Positions 42,596 to 51,309 of a DNA stretch of 64,000 nucleotides are shown in pieces; the stretch's first letter is position 1; the number at the start of each line of letters is the position of its first letter. The stretch is from Mycolicibacterium rhodesiae NBB3 (GTDB lineage: Bacteria > Actinomycetota > Actinomycetes > Mycobacteriales > Mycobacteriaceae): assembly GCF_000230895.2 (NCBI RefSeq), contig NC_016604.1, forward strand, positions 5,828,001 through 5,892,000, in the 5' to 3' direction. A program made the position numbers and the translations under genes. The notes beneath the pieces were generated by a model. The model ran no database searches. It had not been told where the DNA came from and was given only the letters and a program-made list of their open reading frames with translations.

Positions 42596-43984
42596 ATGTT
42601 GGCGACTCCGGTGCAGGTGGCAATCGCCGCACTGCGTGCTGCGCATGAGTCGCTGGCCGCCTGCGACCTCGAGTCGCTGACCCACCGCGAACTGCTGGGT
42701 GTGCTCGATGAGCTGGAGACGTTGACCTGTCAGTTGCCGGTGCAGTGGCATCGCGCCCTGGCGCGGTTGCAGGCCGAGACCACGGCCAAGGAGTTGGGCG
42801 CCAAGAACTGGAAGGACGTGCTGCGGATCCGGTGGCGGATCAGCGCGACCGAGGCCAACAAGCGCCTGGCAGAGGCTGAAGTTCTCGGGCCGCGGCGTGC
42901 GCTGACCGGTGAGCCGTTGGAACCGGTGTTGGCGGCCACCGCAGCGGCCCAGGTCGCGGGGTTGATCAACGGCGAACATGTCGACAAGATCCGCGACGCC
43001 ATGGGCCGGCTGCCCGGGTTCGTCGATACGGTGACGCGCGAGCAGATCGAAGCCGATCTGGTGCGCCTCGCCGCAGGGGTCGGCCCCAAGGAGTTGGGGA
43101 AGGCTGCCGAGACCATGTTGTTCCTTTTGGATCAGGACGGCCCTGAACCCGACGACGCCGAACGCCACCGGAAGCGGGGGGTGGTGGTCGGCCCACAACA
43201 GCGTGACGGCATGGTCCCCATCAAGGGATACCTCACCCCCGAAGCGTGGGCGATCTACGAGGCGATCTTCGCCAAATGGGCCGCACCAGGGATGTGCAAT
43301 CCCGACGACGACGAACCCTGCATCAGCGGCACTCCGTCACAGGCCCAAATCGATGGCGATCACCGCAGCCTGGCCCAACGCCAGCACGATGCGCTCATCG
43401 CGGTCGGGCGCAACACCCTGGAATCTGGACAGCTGGGCCAGCACAACGGATTGCCGACTTCGATCATCATCCGTACCACCCTGCAGGATCTGGAGAGCCG
43501 GGCCGGCGTGGGCACGACCGGCGGCGGCACGATCATCCCGATCAAAGACGTGATCCGCATGGCCGCCCACGCCCACCACCACCTCGCGGTGTTCGACGGG
43601 GCCACCGGATCAGCGCTGGACCTGTTCCGCGCCAAGCGCGTCGCCTCCCCCGCCCAACGGATTATGCTCATTGCCCGCGACGGGGGCTGCACCAAACCCG
43701 GCTGCACCGTGCCCGCCTACGGCAGTCAGGTCCATCACGCGGCCTGCGATTGGGCCGATGACGGACAGACCAACATCGACGACCTCGCCCTGGCGTGCGG
43801 ACCCGACAACCGCATGGTCGCACCCAACGGCTGGACCACCCGAATCAACGCCGACAACGACGTCGAATGGATCCCACCTGAACACCTCGACACCGGGCAA
43901 ACCCGCATCAATTACTGCCACCGCCCCGAACTACTCCTCCGCCCACCAGAACAACCAGACGGCAACAGCGAACGCGGACCATAG
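42596..43984 (+). CDS. DUF222 / HNH endonuclease-domain protein (13E12 repeat family), 462 aa
   Basis: The N-terminal DUF222 domain is helical (LTHRELLGVLDELETLTCQLPVQWHRALARLQ, AEVLGPRRALTGEPLEPVLAAT). The C-terminal HNH nuclease domain has two Cys-x4-Cys pairs and ligands in RDGGCTKPGC, QVHHAACDWADDGQTNIDDLALACGPDNR. This is the 13E12-repeat family abundant in mycobacterial genomes. The start is the ATG at 42596 (MLATPVQVAIA), chosen because it directly follows a LexA box. LexA control of 13E12 members has been described in M. tuberculosis. Function of the nuclease is not known. No inverted repeats of a mobile element flank it. Confidence 0.93.
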   Translation: MLATPVQVAIAALRAAHESLAACDLESLTHRELLGVLDELETLTCQLPVQWHRALARLQAETTAKELGAKNWKDVLRIRWRISATEANKRLAEAEVLGPRRALTGEPLEPVLAATAAAQVAGLINGEHVDKIRDAMGRLPGFVDTVTREQIEADLVRLAAGVGPKELGKAAETMLFLLDQDGPEPDDAERHRKRGVVVGPQQRDGMVPIKGYLTPEAWAIYEAIFAKWAAPGMCNPDDDEPCISGTPSQAQIDGDHRSLAQRQHDALIAVGRNTLESGQLGQHNGLPTSIIIRTTLQDLESRAGVGTTGGGTIIPIKDVIRMAAHAHHHLAVFDGATGSALDLFRAKRVASPAQRIMLIARDGGCTKPGCTVPAYGSQVHHAACDWADDGQTNIDDLALACGPDNRMVAPNGWTTRINADNDVEWIPPEHLDTGQTRINYCHRPELLLRPPEQPDGNSERGP

Positions 43985-43998
43985 GAACGGTCGCGGGC

Positions 43999-44802
43999 TC
44001 AATCCCGTTCGGCGATAAGGCCTTCCTGCACAAGAGTCGACGCGATGACGCCGTCGGCGCGGATCAGACTGCCGGTCACGACGCCGCGCCCCCGCGCGGC
44101 GGCGGGTGAGGTCGTCTCGAGCAAGTTCCACTCGTCGGCGCGCACCGGTCGGTGAAACCAGATCGACGAATCGGTGGTGCCACTGCGATGGGTGCGGGCC
44201 ATCATCGAGTGTCCATGCACCCGTAGGGCTGGGTCGATCATGTACACGTCGGTGACGTAGACCGCGACCAGCGTGTGCAACCGTGGGTCGTCTGGCAGGG
44301 CAGCCGTTGTCCGCCACCAGAATCGGCGCACGAACTCATCACCGTCCCCCTCGTCGGCGATCCTGATGTCGATTTCGTCCAGCGGCATCGACGGCGCCGG
44401 ACCCGCCGGACCGGTCGACTCGAGGGCGTCGGGATCCTGCGGCAACGACGTCCGCGACCCGTGTTCGGGGCCCGGCAGATCGATCGCGAACGACACCGTG
44501 GCCGTCGTCAGCAGCCGTCCACCCTGCCGGGCATCGACACGCCGTCCTGCGGCGGTCCGGCCGTCGAAAACCTTCGACACGGTGTACTCGACGGGGTCAC
44601 CGGCCTCACCACCGCGCAGGAACTGCAGATGCATGTTGGTCGGCGCGCGGTCGGAGTCGACGGTCCGCCACGCGGCGGCGAGGCTCTGAGCCATGAACTG
44701 GCCGCCGTAGGAACGTTTTCCCTCCGGACCGCTCGCCGCGCCGATCCACGTGTCCTCGGCGTCGCCCGTCGCAAGGTCGAGCAGCGCCAGCAGCCTACTC
44801 AT
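43999..44802 (-). CDS. Acyl-CoA thioesterase II (TesB-type), 267 aa
   Basis: Double-hotdog TesB enzyme that hydrolyses acyl-CoA. It opens MSRLLALLDLATGDAEDTWIGAASGPEGKRSYGGQFMAQSLAAAWRTV with the YGGQ core, then APTNMHLQFLRGG, VFDGRTAAGRRVDARQGGRLLTTATVSFAI, and in the second half LHTLVAVYVTDVYMIDP, WFHRPVRADEWNLLETTSPAAARGRGVVTGSLIRADGVIASTLVQEGLI. Asp, Ser/Thr and Gln of the catalytic site are in the expected places. Start ATG at 44802 overlaps the CoA transferase stop by 4 bp. The two probably act on one CoA-linked metabolite. Confidence 0.92.
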   Translation of the reverse strand: MSRLLALLDLATGDAEDTWIGAASGPEGKRSYGGQFMAQSLAAAWRTVDSDRAPTNMHLQFLRGGEAGDPVEYTVSKVFDGRTAAGRRVDARQGGRLLTTATVSFAIDLPGPEHGSRTSLPQDPDALESTGPAGPAPSMPLDEIDIRIADEGDGDEFVRRFWWRTTAALPDDPRLHTLVAVYVTDVYMIDPALRVHGHSMMARTHRSGTTDSSIWFHRPVRADEWNLLETTSPAAARGRGVVTGSLIRADGVIASTLVQEGLIAERD

Positions 44803-45998
44803 TCGACCGTGCCGGCATCCGTCAGGCGCGCGATCTCGTCTGGCCCCAGCCCGAGCCATTCCCCGAGTACCGCCGCAGTGTCGTCACCCAGTGCCGGCGA
44901 GACCTCTGCCGCCGGATAGACGCCGCCGATCGACATGGGCAGTCCCGGCGCCAGGTACTCGCCGATGCGCGGCTGGTCGAGCGAGGTGAACAGCGGATTG
45001 GCCGTCACTCGGTCGCCGCGCGCCGCCTCGGCGAAGGTGCGGTACCGGTCCCACAACACGGAACTCGCCGACAGGGCATCGGTCACCTCCTGCGCCGTGT
45101 GCTGCGAGAACCATTCATTGAACAGGCCGAACAACGCGCCGCGATGCTCATACCGCTGTCCCTCGTCGGTGAAGTCAGCGCCCAGCGTCTCCGCCAGCGC
45201 GGCAACGGCTTTCGTTGTACCGGTCAGTTCTGTGAGATCGCGGAAGTGACGGTTCGTGAGCGCCACGATCATGAATGAGGCGCCGTCGCTGCTCGTGAAG
45301 TCCTGCCCGTACTGGCCGAACACGGCGTTGCCGATCCGCTGCCGCGAGGTGCCGTTGATCATGACCTCCGTGAAGAAGCCGAGGTTGCCCGCCGTCGCGA
45401 GCGCGACGTTCTCCAGCGGAATGCTGATCCGCTGGCCCTGTCCGGTGGCGTCTCGGTGCCGCAGCGCGGTCGTCACCGACAGCGCCGTGTAGATCCCACA
45501 GGTGACATCCCAAGCGGGCAGTACGTGGTTGACCGGCGTGGCGAGTTCTGCCGGGCCGGTGACCATCGGAAAACCGATGGATGCATTGACCGTGTAATCG
45601 ACACCCGTCCCGCCGTCCGAGCGTCCGGACACCTCGACGTGGATGAGATCGGGACGCAACCTGGTCAGGACGTCATACGAATGCCATTCCCGCCCAGCGA
45701 CGTTGGTGATCAGGACGTCGCTACCGGCGATCAACCGCTGCACCAGATCCTGACCGTCGGGCGAGCGCATATCGGCGGCCACCGATCGCTTGCCCTTGTT
45801 CAGCCCCGCCCAGTAGATGCTCTCGCCTTCGGCGGTGAGTGGCCAGCGGCGGTAGTCGGCCGCTCCCCCGATCGGGTCGACGCGGATCACCTCGGCACCC
45901 AGCTGGGCCAGCGTCATCCCTGCAAGCGGCACCGCGACGAAGCTGCTGATCTCGACGATGCGCACCCCGGCCAGCGGCCGCAACGGATCCGAACTCAC
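44799..45998 (-). CDS. CaiB/BaiF class III CoA transferase, 399 aa
   Basis: Family hallmarks are LAGVRIVEISSFVAVPLAGMTLAQLGAEVIRVDPIGGAADYRRWPL, NKGKRSVAADMRSPDGQDLVQRLIAGSDVLITNVAGREW and DYTVNASIGFPMVTGPAE, with the catalytic Asp region in VDYTVNAS. The group includes 2-methylacyl-CoA racemases (Mcr-like), a possible alternative role. The operon order on the minus strand is fused E1, then this gene, then the TesB thioesterase. Start at 45998, 12 bp after the E1 gene's stop at 46011. Substrate not determinable. Confidence 0.9.
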   Translation of the reverse strand: MSSDPLRPLAGVRIVEISSFVAVPLAGMTLAQLGAEVIRVDPIGGAADYRRWPLTAEGESIYWAGLNKGKRSVAADMRSPDGQDLVQRLIAGSDVLITNVAGREWHSYDVLTRLRPDLIHVEVSGRSDGGTGVDYTVNASIGFPMVTGPAELATPVNHVLPAWDVTCGIYTALSVTTALRHRDATGQGQRISIPLENVALATAGNLGFFTEVMINGTSRQRIGNAVFGQYGQDFTSSDGASFMIVALTNRHFRDLTELTGTTKAVAALAETLGADFTDEGQRYEHRGALFGLFNEWFSQHTAQEVTDALSASSVLWDRYRTFAEAARGDRVTANPLFTSLDQPRIGEYLAPGLPMSIGGVYPAAEVSPALGDDTAAVLGEWLGLGPDEIARLTDAGTVE

Positions 45999-46010
45999 CC
46001 GGTCAAGCTA

Positions 46011-48194
46011 TCAAGCGCCCGCTCGCACGAGTTTCGTCGCCGCCGCCTCGATGGTGTCCTCCGAAAGCAGCACCTGCAGCGCAGCGTCACCCAACGGGAT
46101 GAAGCTGTCGTACGCGGCGACGCGATCGAGTCGGCCCGCGAAGCCTTGCTTGACCAAGGTGGCCAGGACGCCCTCGCCGACCCCGCCCGTCTCGCGGGTC
46201 TCGTCGACGATGAGCACCCGCCCGGTCTCCCCGGCTTCGCGCATGATGTCCTCCACCGGCAGCGGCGCCAGCCACCGCAGATCGATCACTCGCGCGCCGA
46301 TGTCCGCAGCGGCAAGCCTGCGCGCAACCCGCAGACTCATCCTCACCCCGTTGCCGAACGTCAAGATCGTGAGATCGGAGCCTTCGCCGTACGTTCGCGC
46401 CCGGCCAACAGGGACCGCGGTCTCGGGGTAGGTCGCGAGCCAACCGCCGTCGTCCTCGTCGTAGAGATCACGCGTGTGATACAGCGCGATCGGCTCGAGG
46501 AACAGGCACACCGCACCTGCCTGCCTTGCTGCCGCGGCGCACGTGTGCAGCATCGCGGCAGCATCGTCAGGTCGCGCCGGAGAGGCGATCACCACACCGG
46601 GGATGTCGCGCAGCGCGGCAATCGAGTTGTCGTTGTGGAAGTGACCGCCGAAACCCTTCTGGTATCCGTAAGCAGCCACCCGGACCACCATCGGATTGCG
46701 ATACTGGCGGTTCGAGAAGAACTGCAGTGTCGCCGCCTCACCGCGTATCTGGTCGGCCGCGTTGTGAAGATATGCGAGATACTGGATTTCAGGAATCGGC
46801 AACAGTCCCGAAATTCCGGCGCCAAGCGCCAGGCCGAGTATCGACTGCTCGTCGAGCAGCGTGTCGAACACCCGCGCCGAGCTGGTCGCCGACAGCAGCC
46901 CGCGCGTGACGCCGTACACCCCGCCTTTGCGTGCGACGTCTTCGCCGAAGATCATCGCTTCCGGGTAGCGATCCAGAATGTCGTGCAGTGCGCGATTGAT
47001 CGCCGCCGCCACCGTCACCGGCGTGCCCGTGTCACCGGACTTCACCGATGCGATCAATGACGCCGGGACAGCCTCTTGCACTTCATCCCGAGCCGATGAG
47101 AGCGGTTCCATCACCGCCTTGGCGGTGTCGAGTTGCGGCAGCTCACTGATCTGGTCGGCCAGCTCGATGACGTTGGCGCGCTTGGCCTCGTAGCGATCGA
47201 GCACATCTGCGGGCGACAACATGCCTGCGTCGATCAGCAGTCGCGCGGTACAGAGCACCGGATCACGCTCATAGTCCGCGGCGATCTCGTCCGGGCGACG
47301 ATAGGCCGGTTCGTAATCCGACCCGGCGTGGGCCATCAGTCGCACCGTCGAAAGATGCAGAAATGCCGGACGCCGACGGGTCCGTACCCAGTGTGCAGCC
47401 GCCGCCGCTGCATCGAACGTCGCAGCCAGATCCGATCCGTCGGCGGCGAAGTACGCCAGGCCGTCACGGTTCCCGTACGTCTGCTCGATCCAGCCCCGCG
47501 GCGTCGGAACACTGATGCCGATCCCGTTGTCTTCACAGACGAACAGCAGCGGCATCGGCACGCCTTGATATGACGCGTGCAGCGCGCAGTTGATCGCACC
47601 GACGGCGGTCGAATGGTTCACCGACGCGTCGCCGAAACTGCACACCGCGATCGCGTCATCGGGCCATGCGCACGCCACCCCGAGTTTCTTCGCGCGCGCG
47701 ATCGAGAACGCGACCCCGACCGCGCGGGGAAGGTGCGACGCGATGGTGGAGGTCTGTGGAATGATGTGCAGGTCATGGCGTCCGAATACCTTGTGGCGAC
47801 CGCCTGCGATCGGTTCATCGGTCGCCGCGACGCAGCCGAGCAGTACGTCGGACAGCGCCTCCCGGTCCTCGACCAGGGCCGCACGCGCCAAATAGAAGGC
47901 ACCGGAACGATAGTGCAGCAATGCCGGATCGGTGAGTCGGAGCGCCGCAGCGACGGCGGCATTGCCCTCGTGGCCGGACGAACCGATGGTGTAGTAACCC
48001 CTGCCCTGCGATCTCAGGTAGCGCGCCGCCAGGTCGAGATGGCGGCTGCCCAGCGCAACGTCGAACAGCGCAAGGCACAGTCGCGCCGTCAGCGACGAAC
48101 CGTCCCGGACCGCTTCATCCTCGCCGAGTCGGCGTTCCGACGCGTTCATCGCCGAAACGGCGGTGGTGAAGTATTCGTCGATCGGTTCGGCCAC
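46011..48194 (-). CDS. Fused alpha-beta 2-oxoacid dehydrogenase E1, 727 aa
   Basis: Thiamine-diphosphate E1 with the two subunits joined. The alpha-like half (about 1-370) has YRSGAFYLARAAL, GRHDLHIIPQTSTIASHLPRAVGVAFSIARAKKL and a cofactor region CSFGDASVNHSTAVGAINCALHASYQGVPMPLLFVCEDNGIGISVPT. The beta-like half (about 380-727) has FGEDVARKGGVYGVTRGLL, VFDTLLDEQSILGLALGAGISGLLPIPEIQYLAYLHNA and RVIDLRWLAPLPVEDIM. The usual GDG of the TPP motif is GDA here, so activity should be tested. The family decarboxylates branched-chain 2-oxo acids or pyruvate. No E2 or E3 gene is nearby. The GTG start at 48194 has GGAGA upstream. Confidence 0.9.
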   Translation of the reverse strand: MAEPIDEYFTTAVSAMNASERRLGEDEAVRDGSSLTARLCLALFDVALGSRHLDLAARYLRSQGRGYYTIGSSGHEGNAAVAAALRLTDPALLHYRSGAFYLARAALVEDREALSDVLLGCVAATDEPIAGGRHKVFGRHDLHIIPQTSTIASHLPRAVGVAFSIARAKKLGVACAWPDDAIAVCSFGDASVNHSTAVGAINCALHASYQGVPMPLLFVCEDNGIGISVPTPRGWIEQTYGNRDGLAYFAADGSDLAATFDAAAAAAHWVRTRRRPAFLHLSTVRLMAHAGSDYEPAYRRPDEIAADYERDPVLCTARLLIDAGMLSPADVLDRYEAKRANVIELADQISELPQLDTAKAVMEPLSSARDEVQEAVPASLIASVKSGDTGTPVTVAAAINRALHDILDRYPEAMIFGEDVARKGGVYGVTRGLLSATSSARVFDTLLDEQSILGLALGAGISGLLPIPEIQYLAYLHNAADQIRGEAATLQFFSNRQYRNPMVVRVAAYGYQKGFGGHFHNDNSIAALRDIPGVVIASPARPDDAAAMLHTCAAAARQAGAVCLFLEPIALYHTRDLYDEDDGGWLATYPETAVPVGRARTYGEGSDLTILTFGNGVRMSLRVARRLAAADIGARVIDLRWLAPLPVEDIMREAGETGRVLIVDETRETGGVGEGVLATLVKQGFAGRLDRVAAYDSFIPLGDAALQVLLSEDTIEAAATKLVRAGA

Positions 48195-48206
48195 GTGTCT
48201 CCTGCG

Positions 48207-49130
48207 CTAAGGGCTTATCGTCGTGCGCGCCAAGGCATTTCGGACGAACGCGACAATCTTGTCTGCATCGGCGTTGCCGTCGTCCTGATCCGGATCGTAG
48301 ATCGCCAAACTGGCGCCGACGCAGTGCGCCGGCGAGCCGAACAGTGATACCACGAGATCGGTCAGTTGATCCCACGTCAGGCCGCCGGGTTCGTCCTCGA
48401 CACCAGGTAGCCCCTGAGCCGAGAACTCGGCAGGGTCGAGCACGTCGAGATCGACGTGCAACCACCACCTGCCGACGTGGTCCGCGAGTTCGTCAACGGC
48501 GGCCCGTCCGACGGCCGCGGGGTCGTCGGCAACCTCCGCGAGCGGCGCAACCCACACCCCGGCCTCAGCGAGTGTCCCGACGTTGAACCGCCGCCGCCAA
48601 GCGTCGTCTCGTGGCCCGAGCACGACCAGCTGTTCAGGCTCCAAGGCAGGCAGCCGGTCGCCGAGCGCGCCGGTCAGTAGGCGGCCGGTCAGACCGAGGA
48701 GCAGGCCGATCTCGGTGTTGGCCGCCTCGCCGTCCTCGGACACGTCGAGCGGCATGGTGTCCTCGTGACCGTCGACGAAGACGAGTCCGGCGTCGCCGAC
48801 GTGATCACGAAGTCCGGTCATGATGCCGAACAGCGCGGAACAGTCACCGCCGTACACGAACGGGAAGCGGCCCGCCGTGATCGCCTCTCCCACAAGGATA
48901 TTCAGCGCATCCGTCATGGCGAGCAGCGCTGGTTCGTTGATCAGACTGGTCGACGCACCGCGAGCGGGGTCCGGCGGGGGCAGCTCGAGGTGGTGGTGGG
49001 TGACGTGGTGATGGTCGAATGCGTCAGCCAGGCCGGCAGCATGCAATGCTGCTGCGGCGTTCGCCTGATGACCGGGACGGCCATACCCGTCGAACGGCAC
49101 TCCGATCAATTCGATGTCGGCCACGCGCAC
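48207..49130 (-). CDS. Arginase-family protein with Cys in place of a metal His, 307 aa
   Basis: Ureohydrolase fold: ELIGVPFDGYGRPGH at the N-terminus, YGGDCSALFG, VFVDGHEDTMPLD and WLHVDLDVLDPAEF with PGGLTWDQL. The first metal motif reads GGDCS, with C97 where arginases and agmatinases have His (GGDHS). The second is D120-G-H122-E-D124. Such substitution is known in some actinobacterial arginase-like proteins and may change the metal or abolish activity. Starts considered: GTG at 49130 or GTG at 49124; the second has the better distance from GAGGGG. Downstream of a hypothetical gene and upstream of fused E1, so nitrogen or amino-acid metabolism is possible. Confidence 0.82.
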   Translation of the reverse strand: MRVADIELIGVPFDGYGRPGHQANAAAALHAAGLADAFDHHHVTHHHLELPPPDPARGASTSLINEPALLAMTDALNILVGEAITAGRFPFVYGGDCSALFGIMTGLRDHVGDAGLVFVDGHEDTMPLDVSEDGEAANTEIGLLLGLTGRLLTGALGDRLPALEPEQLVVLGPRDDAWRRRFNVGTLAEAGVWVAPLAEVADDPAAVGRAAVDELADHVGRWWLHVDLDVLDPAEFSAQGLPGVEDEPGGLTWDQLTDLVVSLFGSPAHCVGASLAIYDPDQDDGNADADKIVAFVRNALARTTISP

Positions 49131-49796
49131 TCACCCCTCGATGATCAGCGCGCTGTCGCCGCGGCCGGTCAACAGGACACCGCGGTCGCCGTCGATGATC
49201 ACACCCCGAACATAGGACGAAGACGGGGTGGCGCCGTCGAAAATCTCGTTCTTGATCTGTTCTGCGATGATCGACCGGCCGTGGCCGTCAACCCACTGAT
49301 AGCCGTCCCGGTACTCGGTCTCACCCTGACCGAGATACTGGTTCGCGTGCTGGAGCTCGACCCAGTCGGGTTTGACGATGCCGAGCGCCGCGAGCACCGC
49401 GTCCGGCCCCCAACCGTCGAGTGCGACGCGACGGGTGGTCTCGGGTCGCACCCTCACATCGTCGCCGTCGACGAACCGCACCAGGCGCCAACCGTCGTCG
49501 ACACCGCGCAGCAGGATGCGCGCACCGCCGGGCTGCAATTCTGCGACCAGAACATGGTCGTCGACCGAGACGGCCCTCGCGCCCGACACGACCCCAAGGC
49601 CTGTGGCGCGTCGTTGCAACTCCGGGAGATCCCACGGACGCACGCCCCCATTGAGGGTGTTGTCGACCAGCCTGCGAACCGCGCCTGCGATCGCGCTCCG
49701 GATGACACCGTCATGGCATCGAGGCTGCCGCTCACCACGATCTCGGTTCCGACGCAGTGACGCGACGACGTCTGCGGTGAGTTCGACCGGAATCAC
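49131..49796 (-). CDS. Hypothetical protein, 221 aa
   Basis: No family was recognised. The sequence is soluble and mixed alpha/beta. It has an Arg-rich start (MIPVELTADVVASLRRNRDRGERQPRC), a central ARILLRGVDDGWRLVRFVDGDDVRV stretch, then VKPDWVELQHANQYLGQGETEYRDGYQWV and HGRSIIAEQIKNEIFDG. No signal peptide and no membrane helix is apparent. It overlaps the HAD phosphatase start by 4 bp and is directly adjacent to the arginase-like gene, so it is probably the middle gene of a minus-strand operon. The start may lie further in, since the N-terminus is unusual. Confidence 0.6.
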   Translation of the reverse strand: MIPVELTADVVASLRRNRDRGERQPRCHDGVIRSAIAGAVRRLVDNTLNGGVRPWDLPELQRRATGLGVVSGARAVSVDDHVLVAELQPGGARILLRGVDDGWRLVRFVDGDDVRVRPETTRRVALDGWGPDAVLAALGIVKPDWVELQHANQYLGQGETEYRDGYQWVDGHGRSIIAEQIKNEIFDGATPSSSYVRGVIIDGDRGVLLTGRGDSALIIEG

Positions 49797-50566
49797 ACGA
49801 GGTCGATCGCCTCGGCAATCGACGGCAGCACGCGGCTCGGCCGGAACGGATAGCGCTCGATGTCCTCGACCGTGGTCGAACCGGTCAACACGAGGATGGT
49901 CTCCAGCCCGGCCTCGATGCCCGCGACAACGTCGGTGTCCATCCGATCACCAACCATGAAGGTGTTCTCGGAGTGCGCCTCGATGCGATTCAGCGCACTG
50001 CGGAACATCATCGGGTTCGGCTTTCCGACGAAGTATGGATCACGCCCGGTGGCCTTGGTGATCATCGCGGCCACCGATCCCGTCGCGGGAAGCGGACCTT
50101 CGGCCGACGGCCCGGTGACGTCGGGATTCGTCGCGATGAAGCGGGCGCCGCCGATGATCAGGCGAACAGCCTTGGTGATCGCCTCGAAGGAGTACGTCCG
50201 GGTCTCCCCCAGCACGACGAAATCGGGGTCCACGTCGGTGAGTGTGTAGCCCACGGCGTGCAGCGCCGTGGTTAGCCCCGCCTCGCCGATCGTGTAGGCC
50301 GAGCCACCGGGCAGCTGATCAGCCAGAAAAGCCGCGGTGGCCAGCGCGGACGTCCAGATCGACGCTTCGGGAACGCTGAGACCGGAGCGCAGGAGCCGAG
50401 CCGACAGATCGCGCGGTGTGAAGATCGAGTTGTTCGTCAGGACGAGAAACGGACGTTCCTTGTCGACCAGTCGTTGCAGGAACTCGGCGGCGCCTGGCAA
50501 CGCGTGTTCCTCACGGACGAGCACGCCGTCCATGTCGGTGAGCCAGCACTGCGGTGTGGAGCGCAC
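49793..50566 (-). CDS. HAD-superfamily phosphatase, NagD-type, 257 aa
   Basis: Haloacid-dehalogenase family with the C2 cap of NagD proteins. Motif I is WLTDMDGVLVREEHALPGAAEFL (nucleophile DxDG as DMDG), motif II FLVLTNNSIFTPRDLSARL, motif III in PYFVGKPNPMMFRSAL (Lys) and motif IV MVGDRMDTDVVAGIEAGLETILVLTG. These enzymes dephosphorylate nucleotides, sugar phosphates or phosphoglycolate. Overlaps the hypothetical gene by 4 bp. The start is the ATG at 50566 (MRSTPQCWL). Confidence 0.92.
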   Translation of the reverse strand: MRSTPQCWLTDMDGVLVREEHALPGAAEFLQRLVDKERPFLVLTNNSIFTPRDLSARLLRSGLSVPEASIWTSALATAAFLADQLPGGSAYTIGEAGLTTALHAVGYTLTDVDPDFVVLGETRTYSFEAITKAVRLIIGGARFIATNPDVTGPSAEGPLPATGSVAAMITKATGRDPYFVGKPNPMMFRSALNRIEAHSENTFMVGDRMDTDVVAGIEAGLETILVLTGSTTVEDIERYPFRPSRVLPSIAEAIDLV

Positions 50567-50610
50567 GACTCCAGTGTGTCAGGCCGCGCGCAGTCTGCAG
50601 CCGTTCCTGC

Positions 50611-50958
50611 CTACCCGGCCATCGGCCCGTCCGGCATCTGCACGTTGCACCGATCACGGAAGTCCGCCGCGGCCTGCCGGACGGCCTTCAGCTCGTCTCG
50701 GACCCGTGGATTCGCGTCCAGGTAGGCCTGGATGTCGGCCGACATCTGATCGCGGGGCTTACCCTTGAGCCCCGTGAAGAAGGCGTTCACGTCCGGATGC
50801 GTGAAGAGGTAGGAGGACGTGCCCGCGGACACACCGGCCATGACGCCGGCGAGGTCGGCCGCCGTGCAGTTCGGCGGATCGGCAGTAGCCGTCGCCGCGC
50901 TGCCGAAAAGCATCGCGCCGGCGATCATGCCGGCACCTATCACACTGCGAGAGAACAT
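50611..50958 (-). CDS. Secreted hemophore-like heme-binding protein, 115 aa
   Basis: Signal peptide MFSRSVIGAGMIAGAMLFGSAATATA (likely cleaved after residue 26) and a small helical domain with cysteines C31 and C104. The spacing of 73 residues equals that of the protein at 35808-36197, and both contain Pro-rich N-terminal turns and DANP/TANP before the C-terminal Cys. Mycobacterial heme-binding (hemophore) family by pattern; heme ligands not identifiable here. Divided by 42 bp from the next secreted-protein gene upstream, so co-transcription is possible. Confidence 0.75.
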   Translation of the reverse strand: MFSRSVIGAGMIAGAMLFGSAATATADPPNCTAADLAGVMAGVSAGTSSYLFTHPDVNAFFTGLKGKPRDQMSADIQAYLDANPRVRDELKAVRQAAADFRDRCNVQMPDGPMAG

Positions 50959-51000
50959 CTACAACTCCTTGCTCGAATGGACAATCGGACTCTTGCTTGG

Positions 51001-51309
51001 TTACCGGGGGCCGACACTGGGGCGGTTGCCGCCGCCGCCGCCACCGCCGAAGCCCGGACGACCGAGGTTGATGTCGATGCCCCAGTCGTCACTGCAATAC
51101 CAGGGGTCAGCGCAATAGCCGGGGTAGGCCGGACCGGACGGAGGGGTGGGACCGCCGCCCCGCACCTCTCCCTGCGCACACACGGTGGCGTAACCGGCGT
51201 TCGTGCAATCCGCGAATGCCGGCGGCGCGGCCGCGACGATCCCCACGGGGGTGAGCGTAAGCACGACCGCCAAGTACGCATATCGCTTCGTCAGTTTCAC
51301 GGCTGCCAT
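51001..51309 (-). CDS. Small secreted Gly/Pro-rich protein, 102 aa
   Basis: A signal peptide (MAAVKLTKRYAYLAVVLTLTPVGIVAAAPPAFA) is followed by a short mature chain with four Cys residues: DCTNAGYATVCAQGEV and YCADPWYCSDDW. The tail is Gly/Pro-rich (LGRPGFGGGGGGGNRPS). The cysteines could form two disulphides. No family was identified by eye. Similar small secreted proteins are frequent in mycobacteria. The start is the ATG at 51309, or a later in-frame codon close to it. Codon use and GC content match the surroundings. Confidence 0.6.
   Translation of the reverse strand: MAAVKLTKRYAYLAVVLTLTPVGIVAAAPPAFADCTNAGYATVCAQGEVRGGGPTPPSGPAYPGYCADPWYCSDDWGIDINLGRPGFGGGGGGGNRPSVGPR

Noticed and set aside
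42596..43984. DUF222/HNH gene considered as a mobile element
   Set aside because: No terminal inverted repeats, target duplications or transposase were seen; only the family is repetitive in mycobacteria.
45456..47060. Long plus-strand open frame antisense to the CoA transferase and fused E1 genes
   Set aside because: Arg/His-rich low-complexity translation opposite two well-supported genes; typical of GC-rich DNA.
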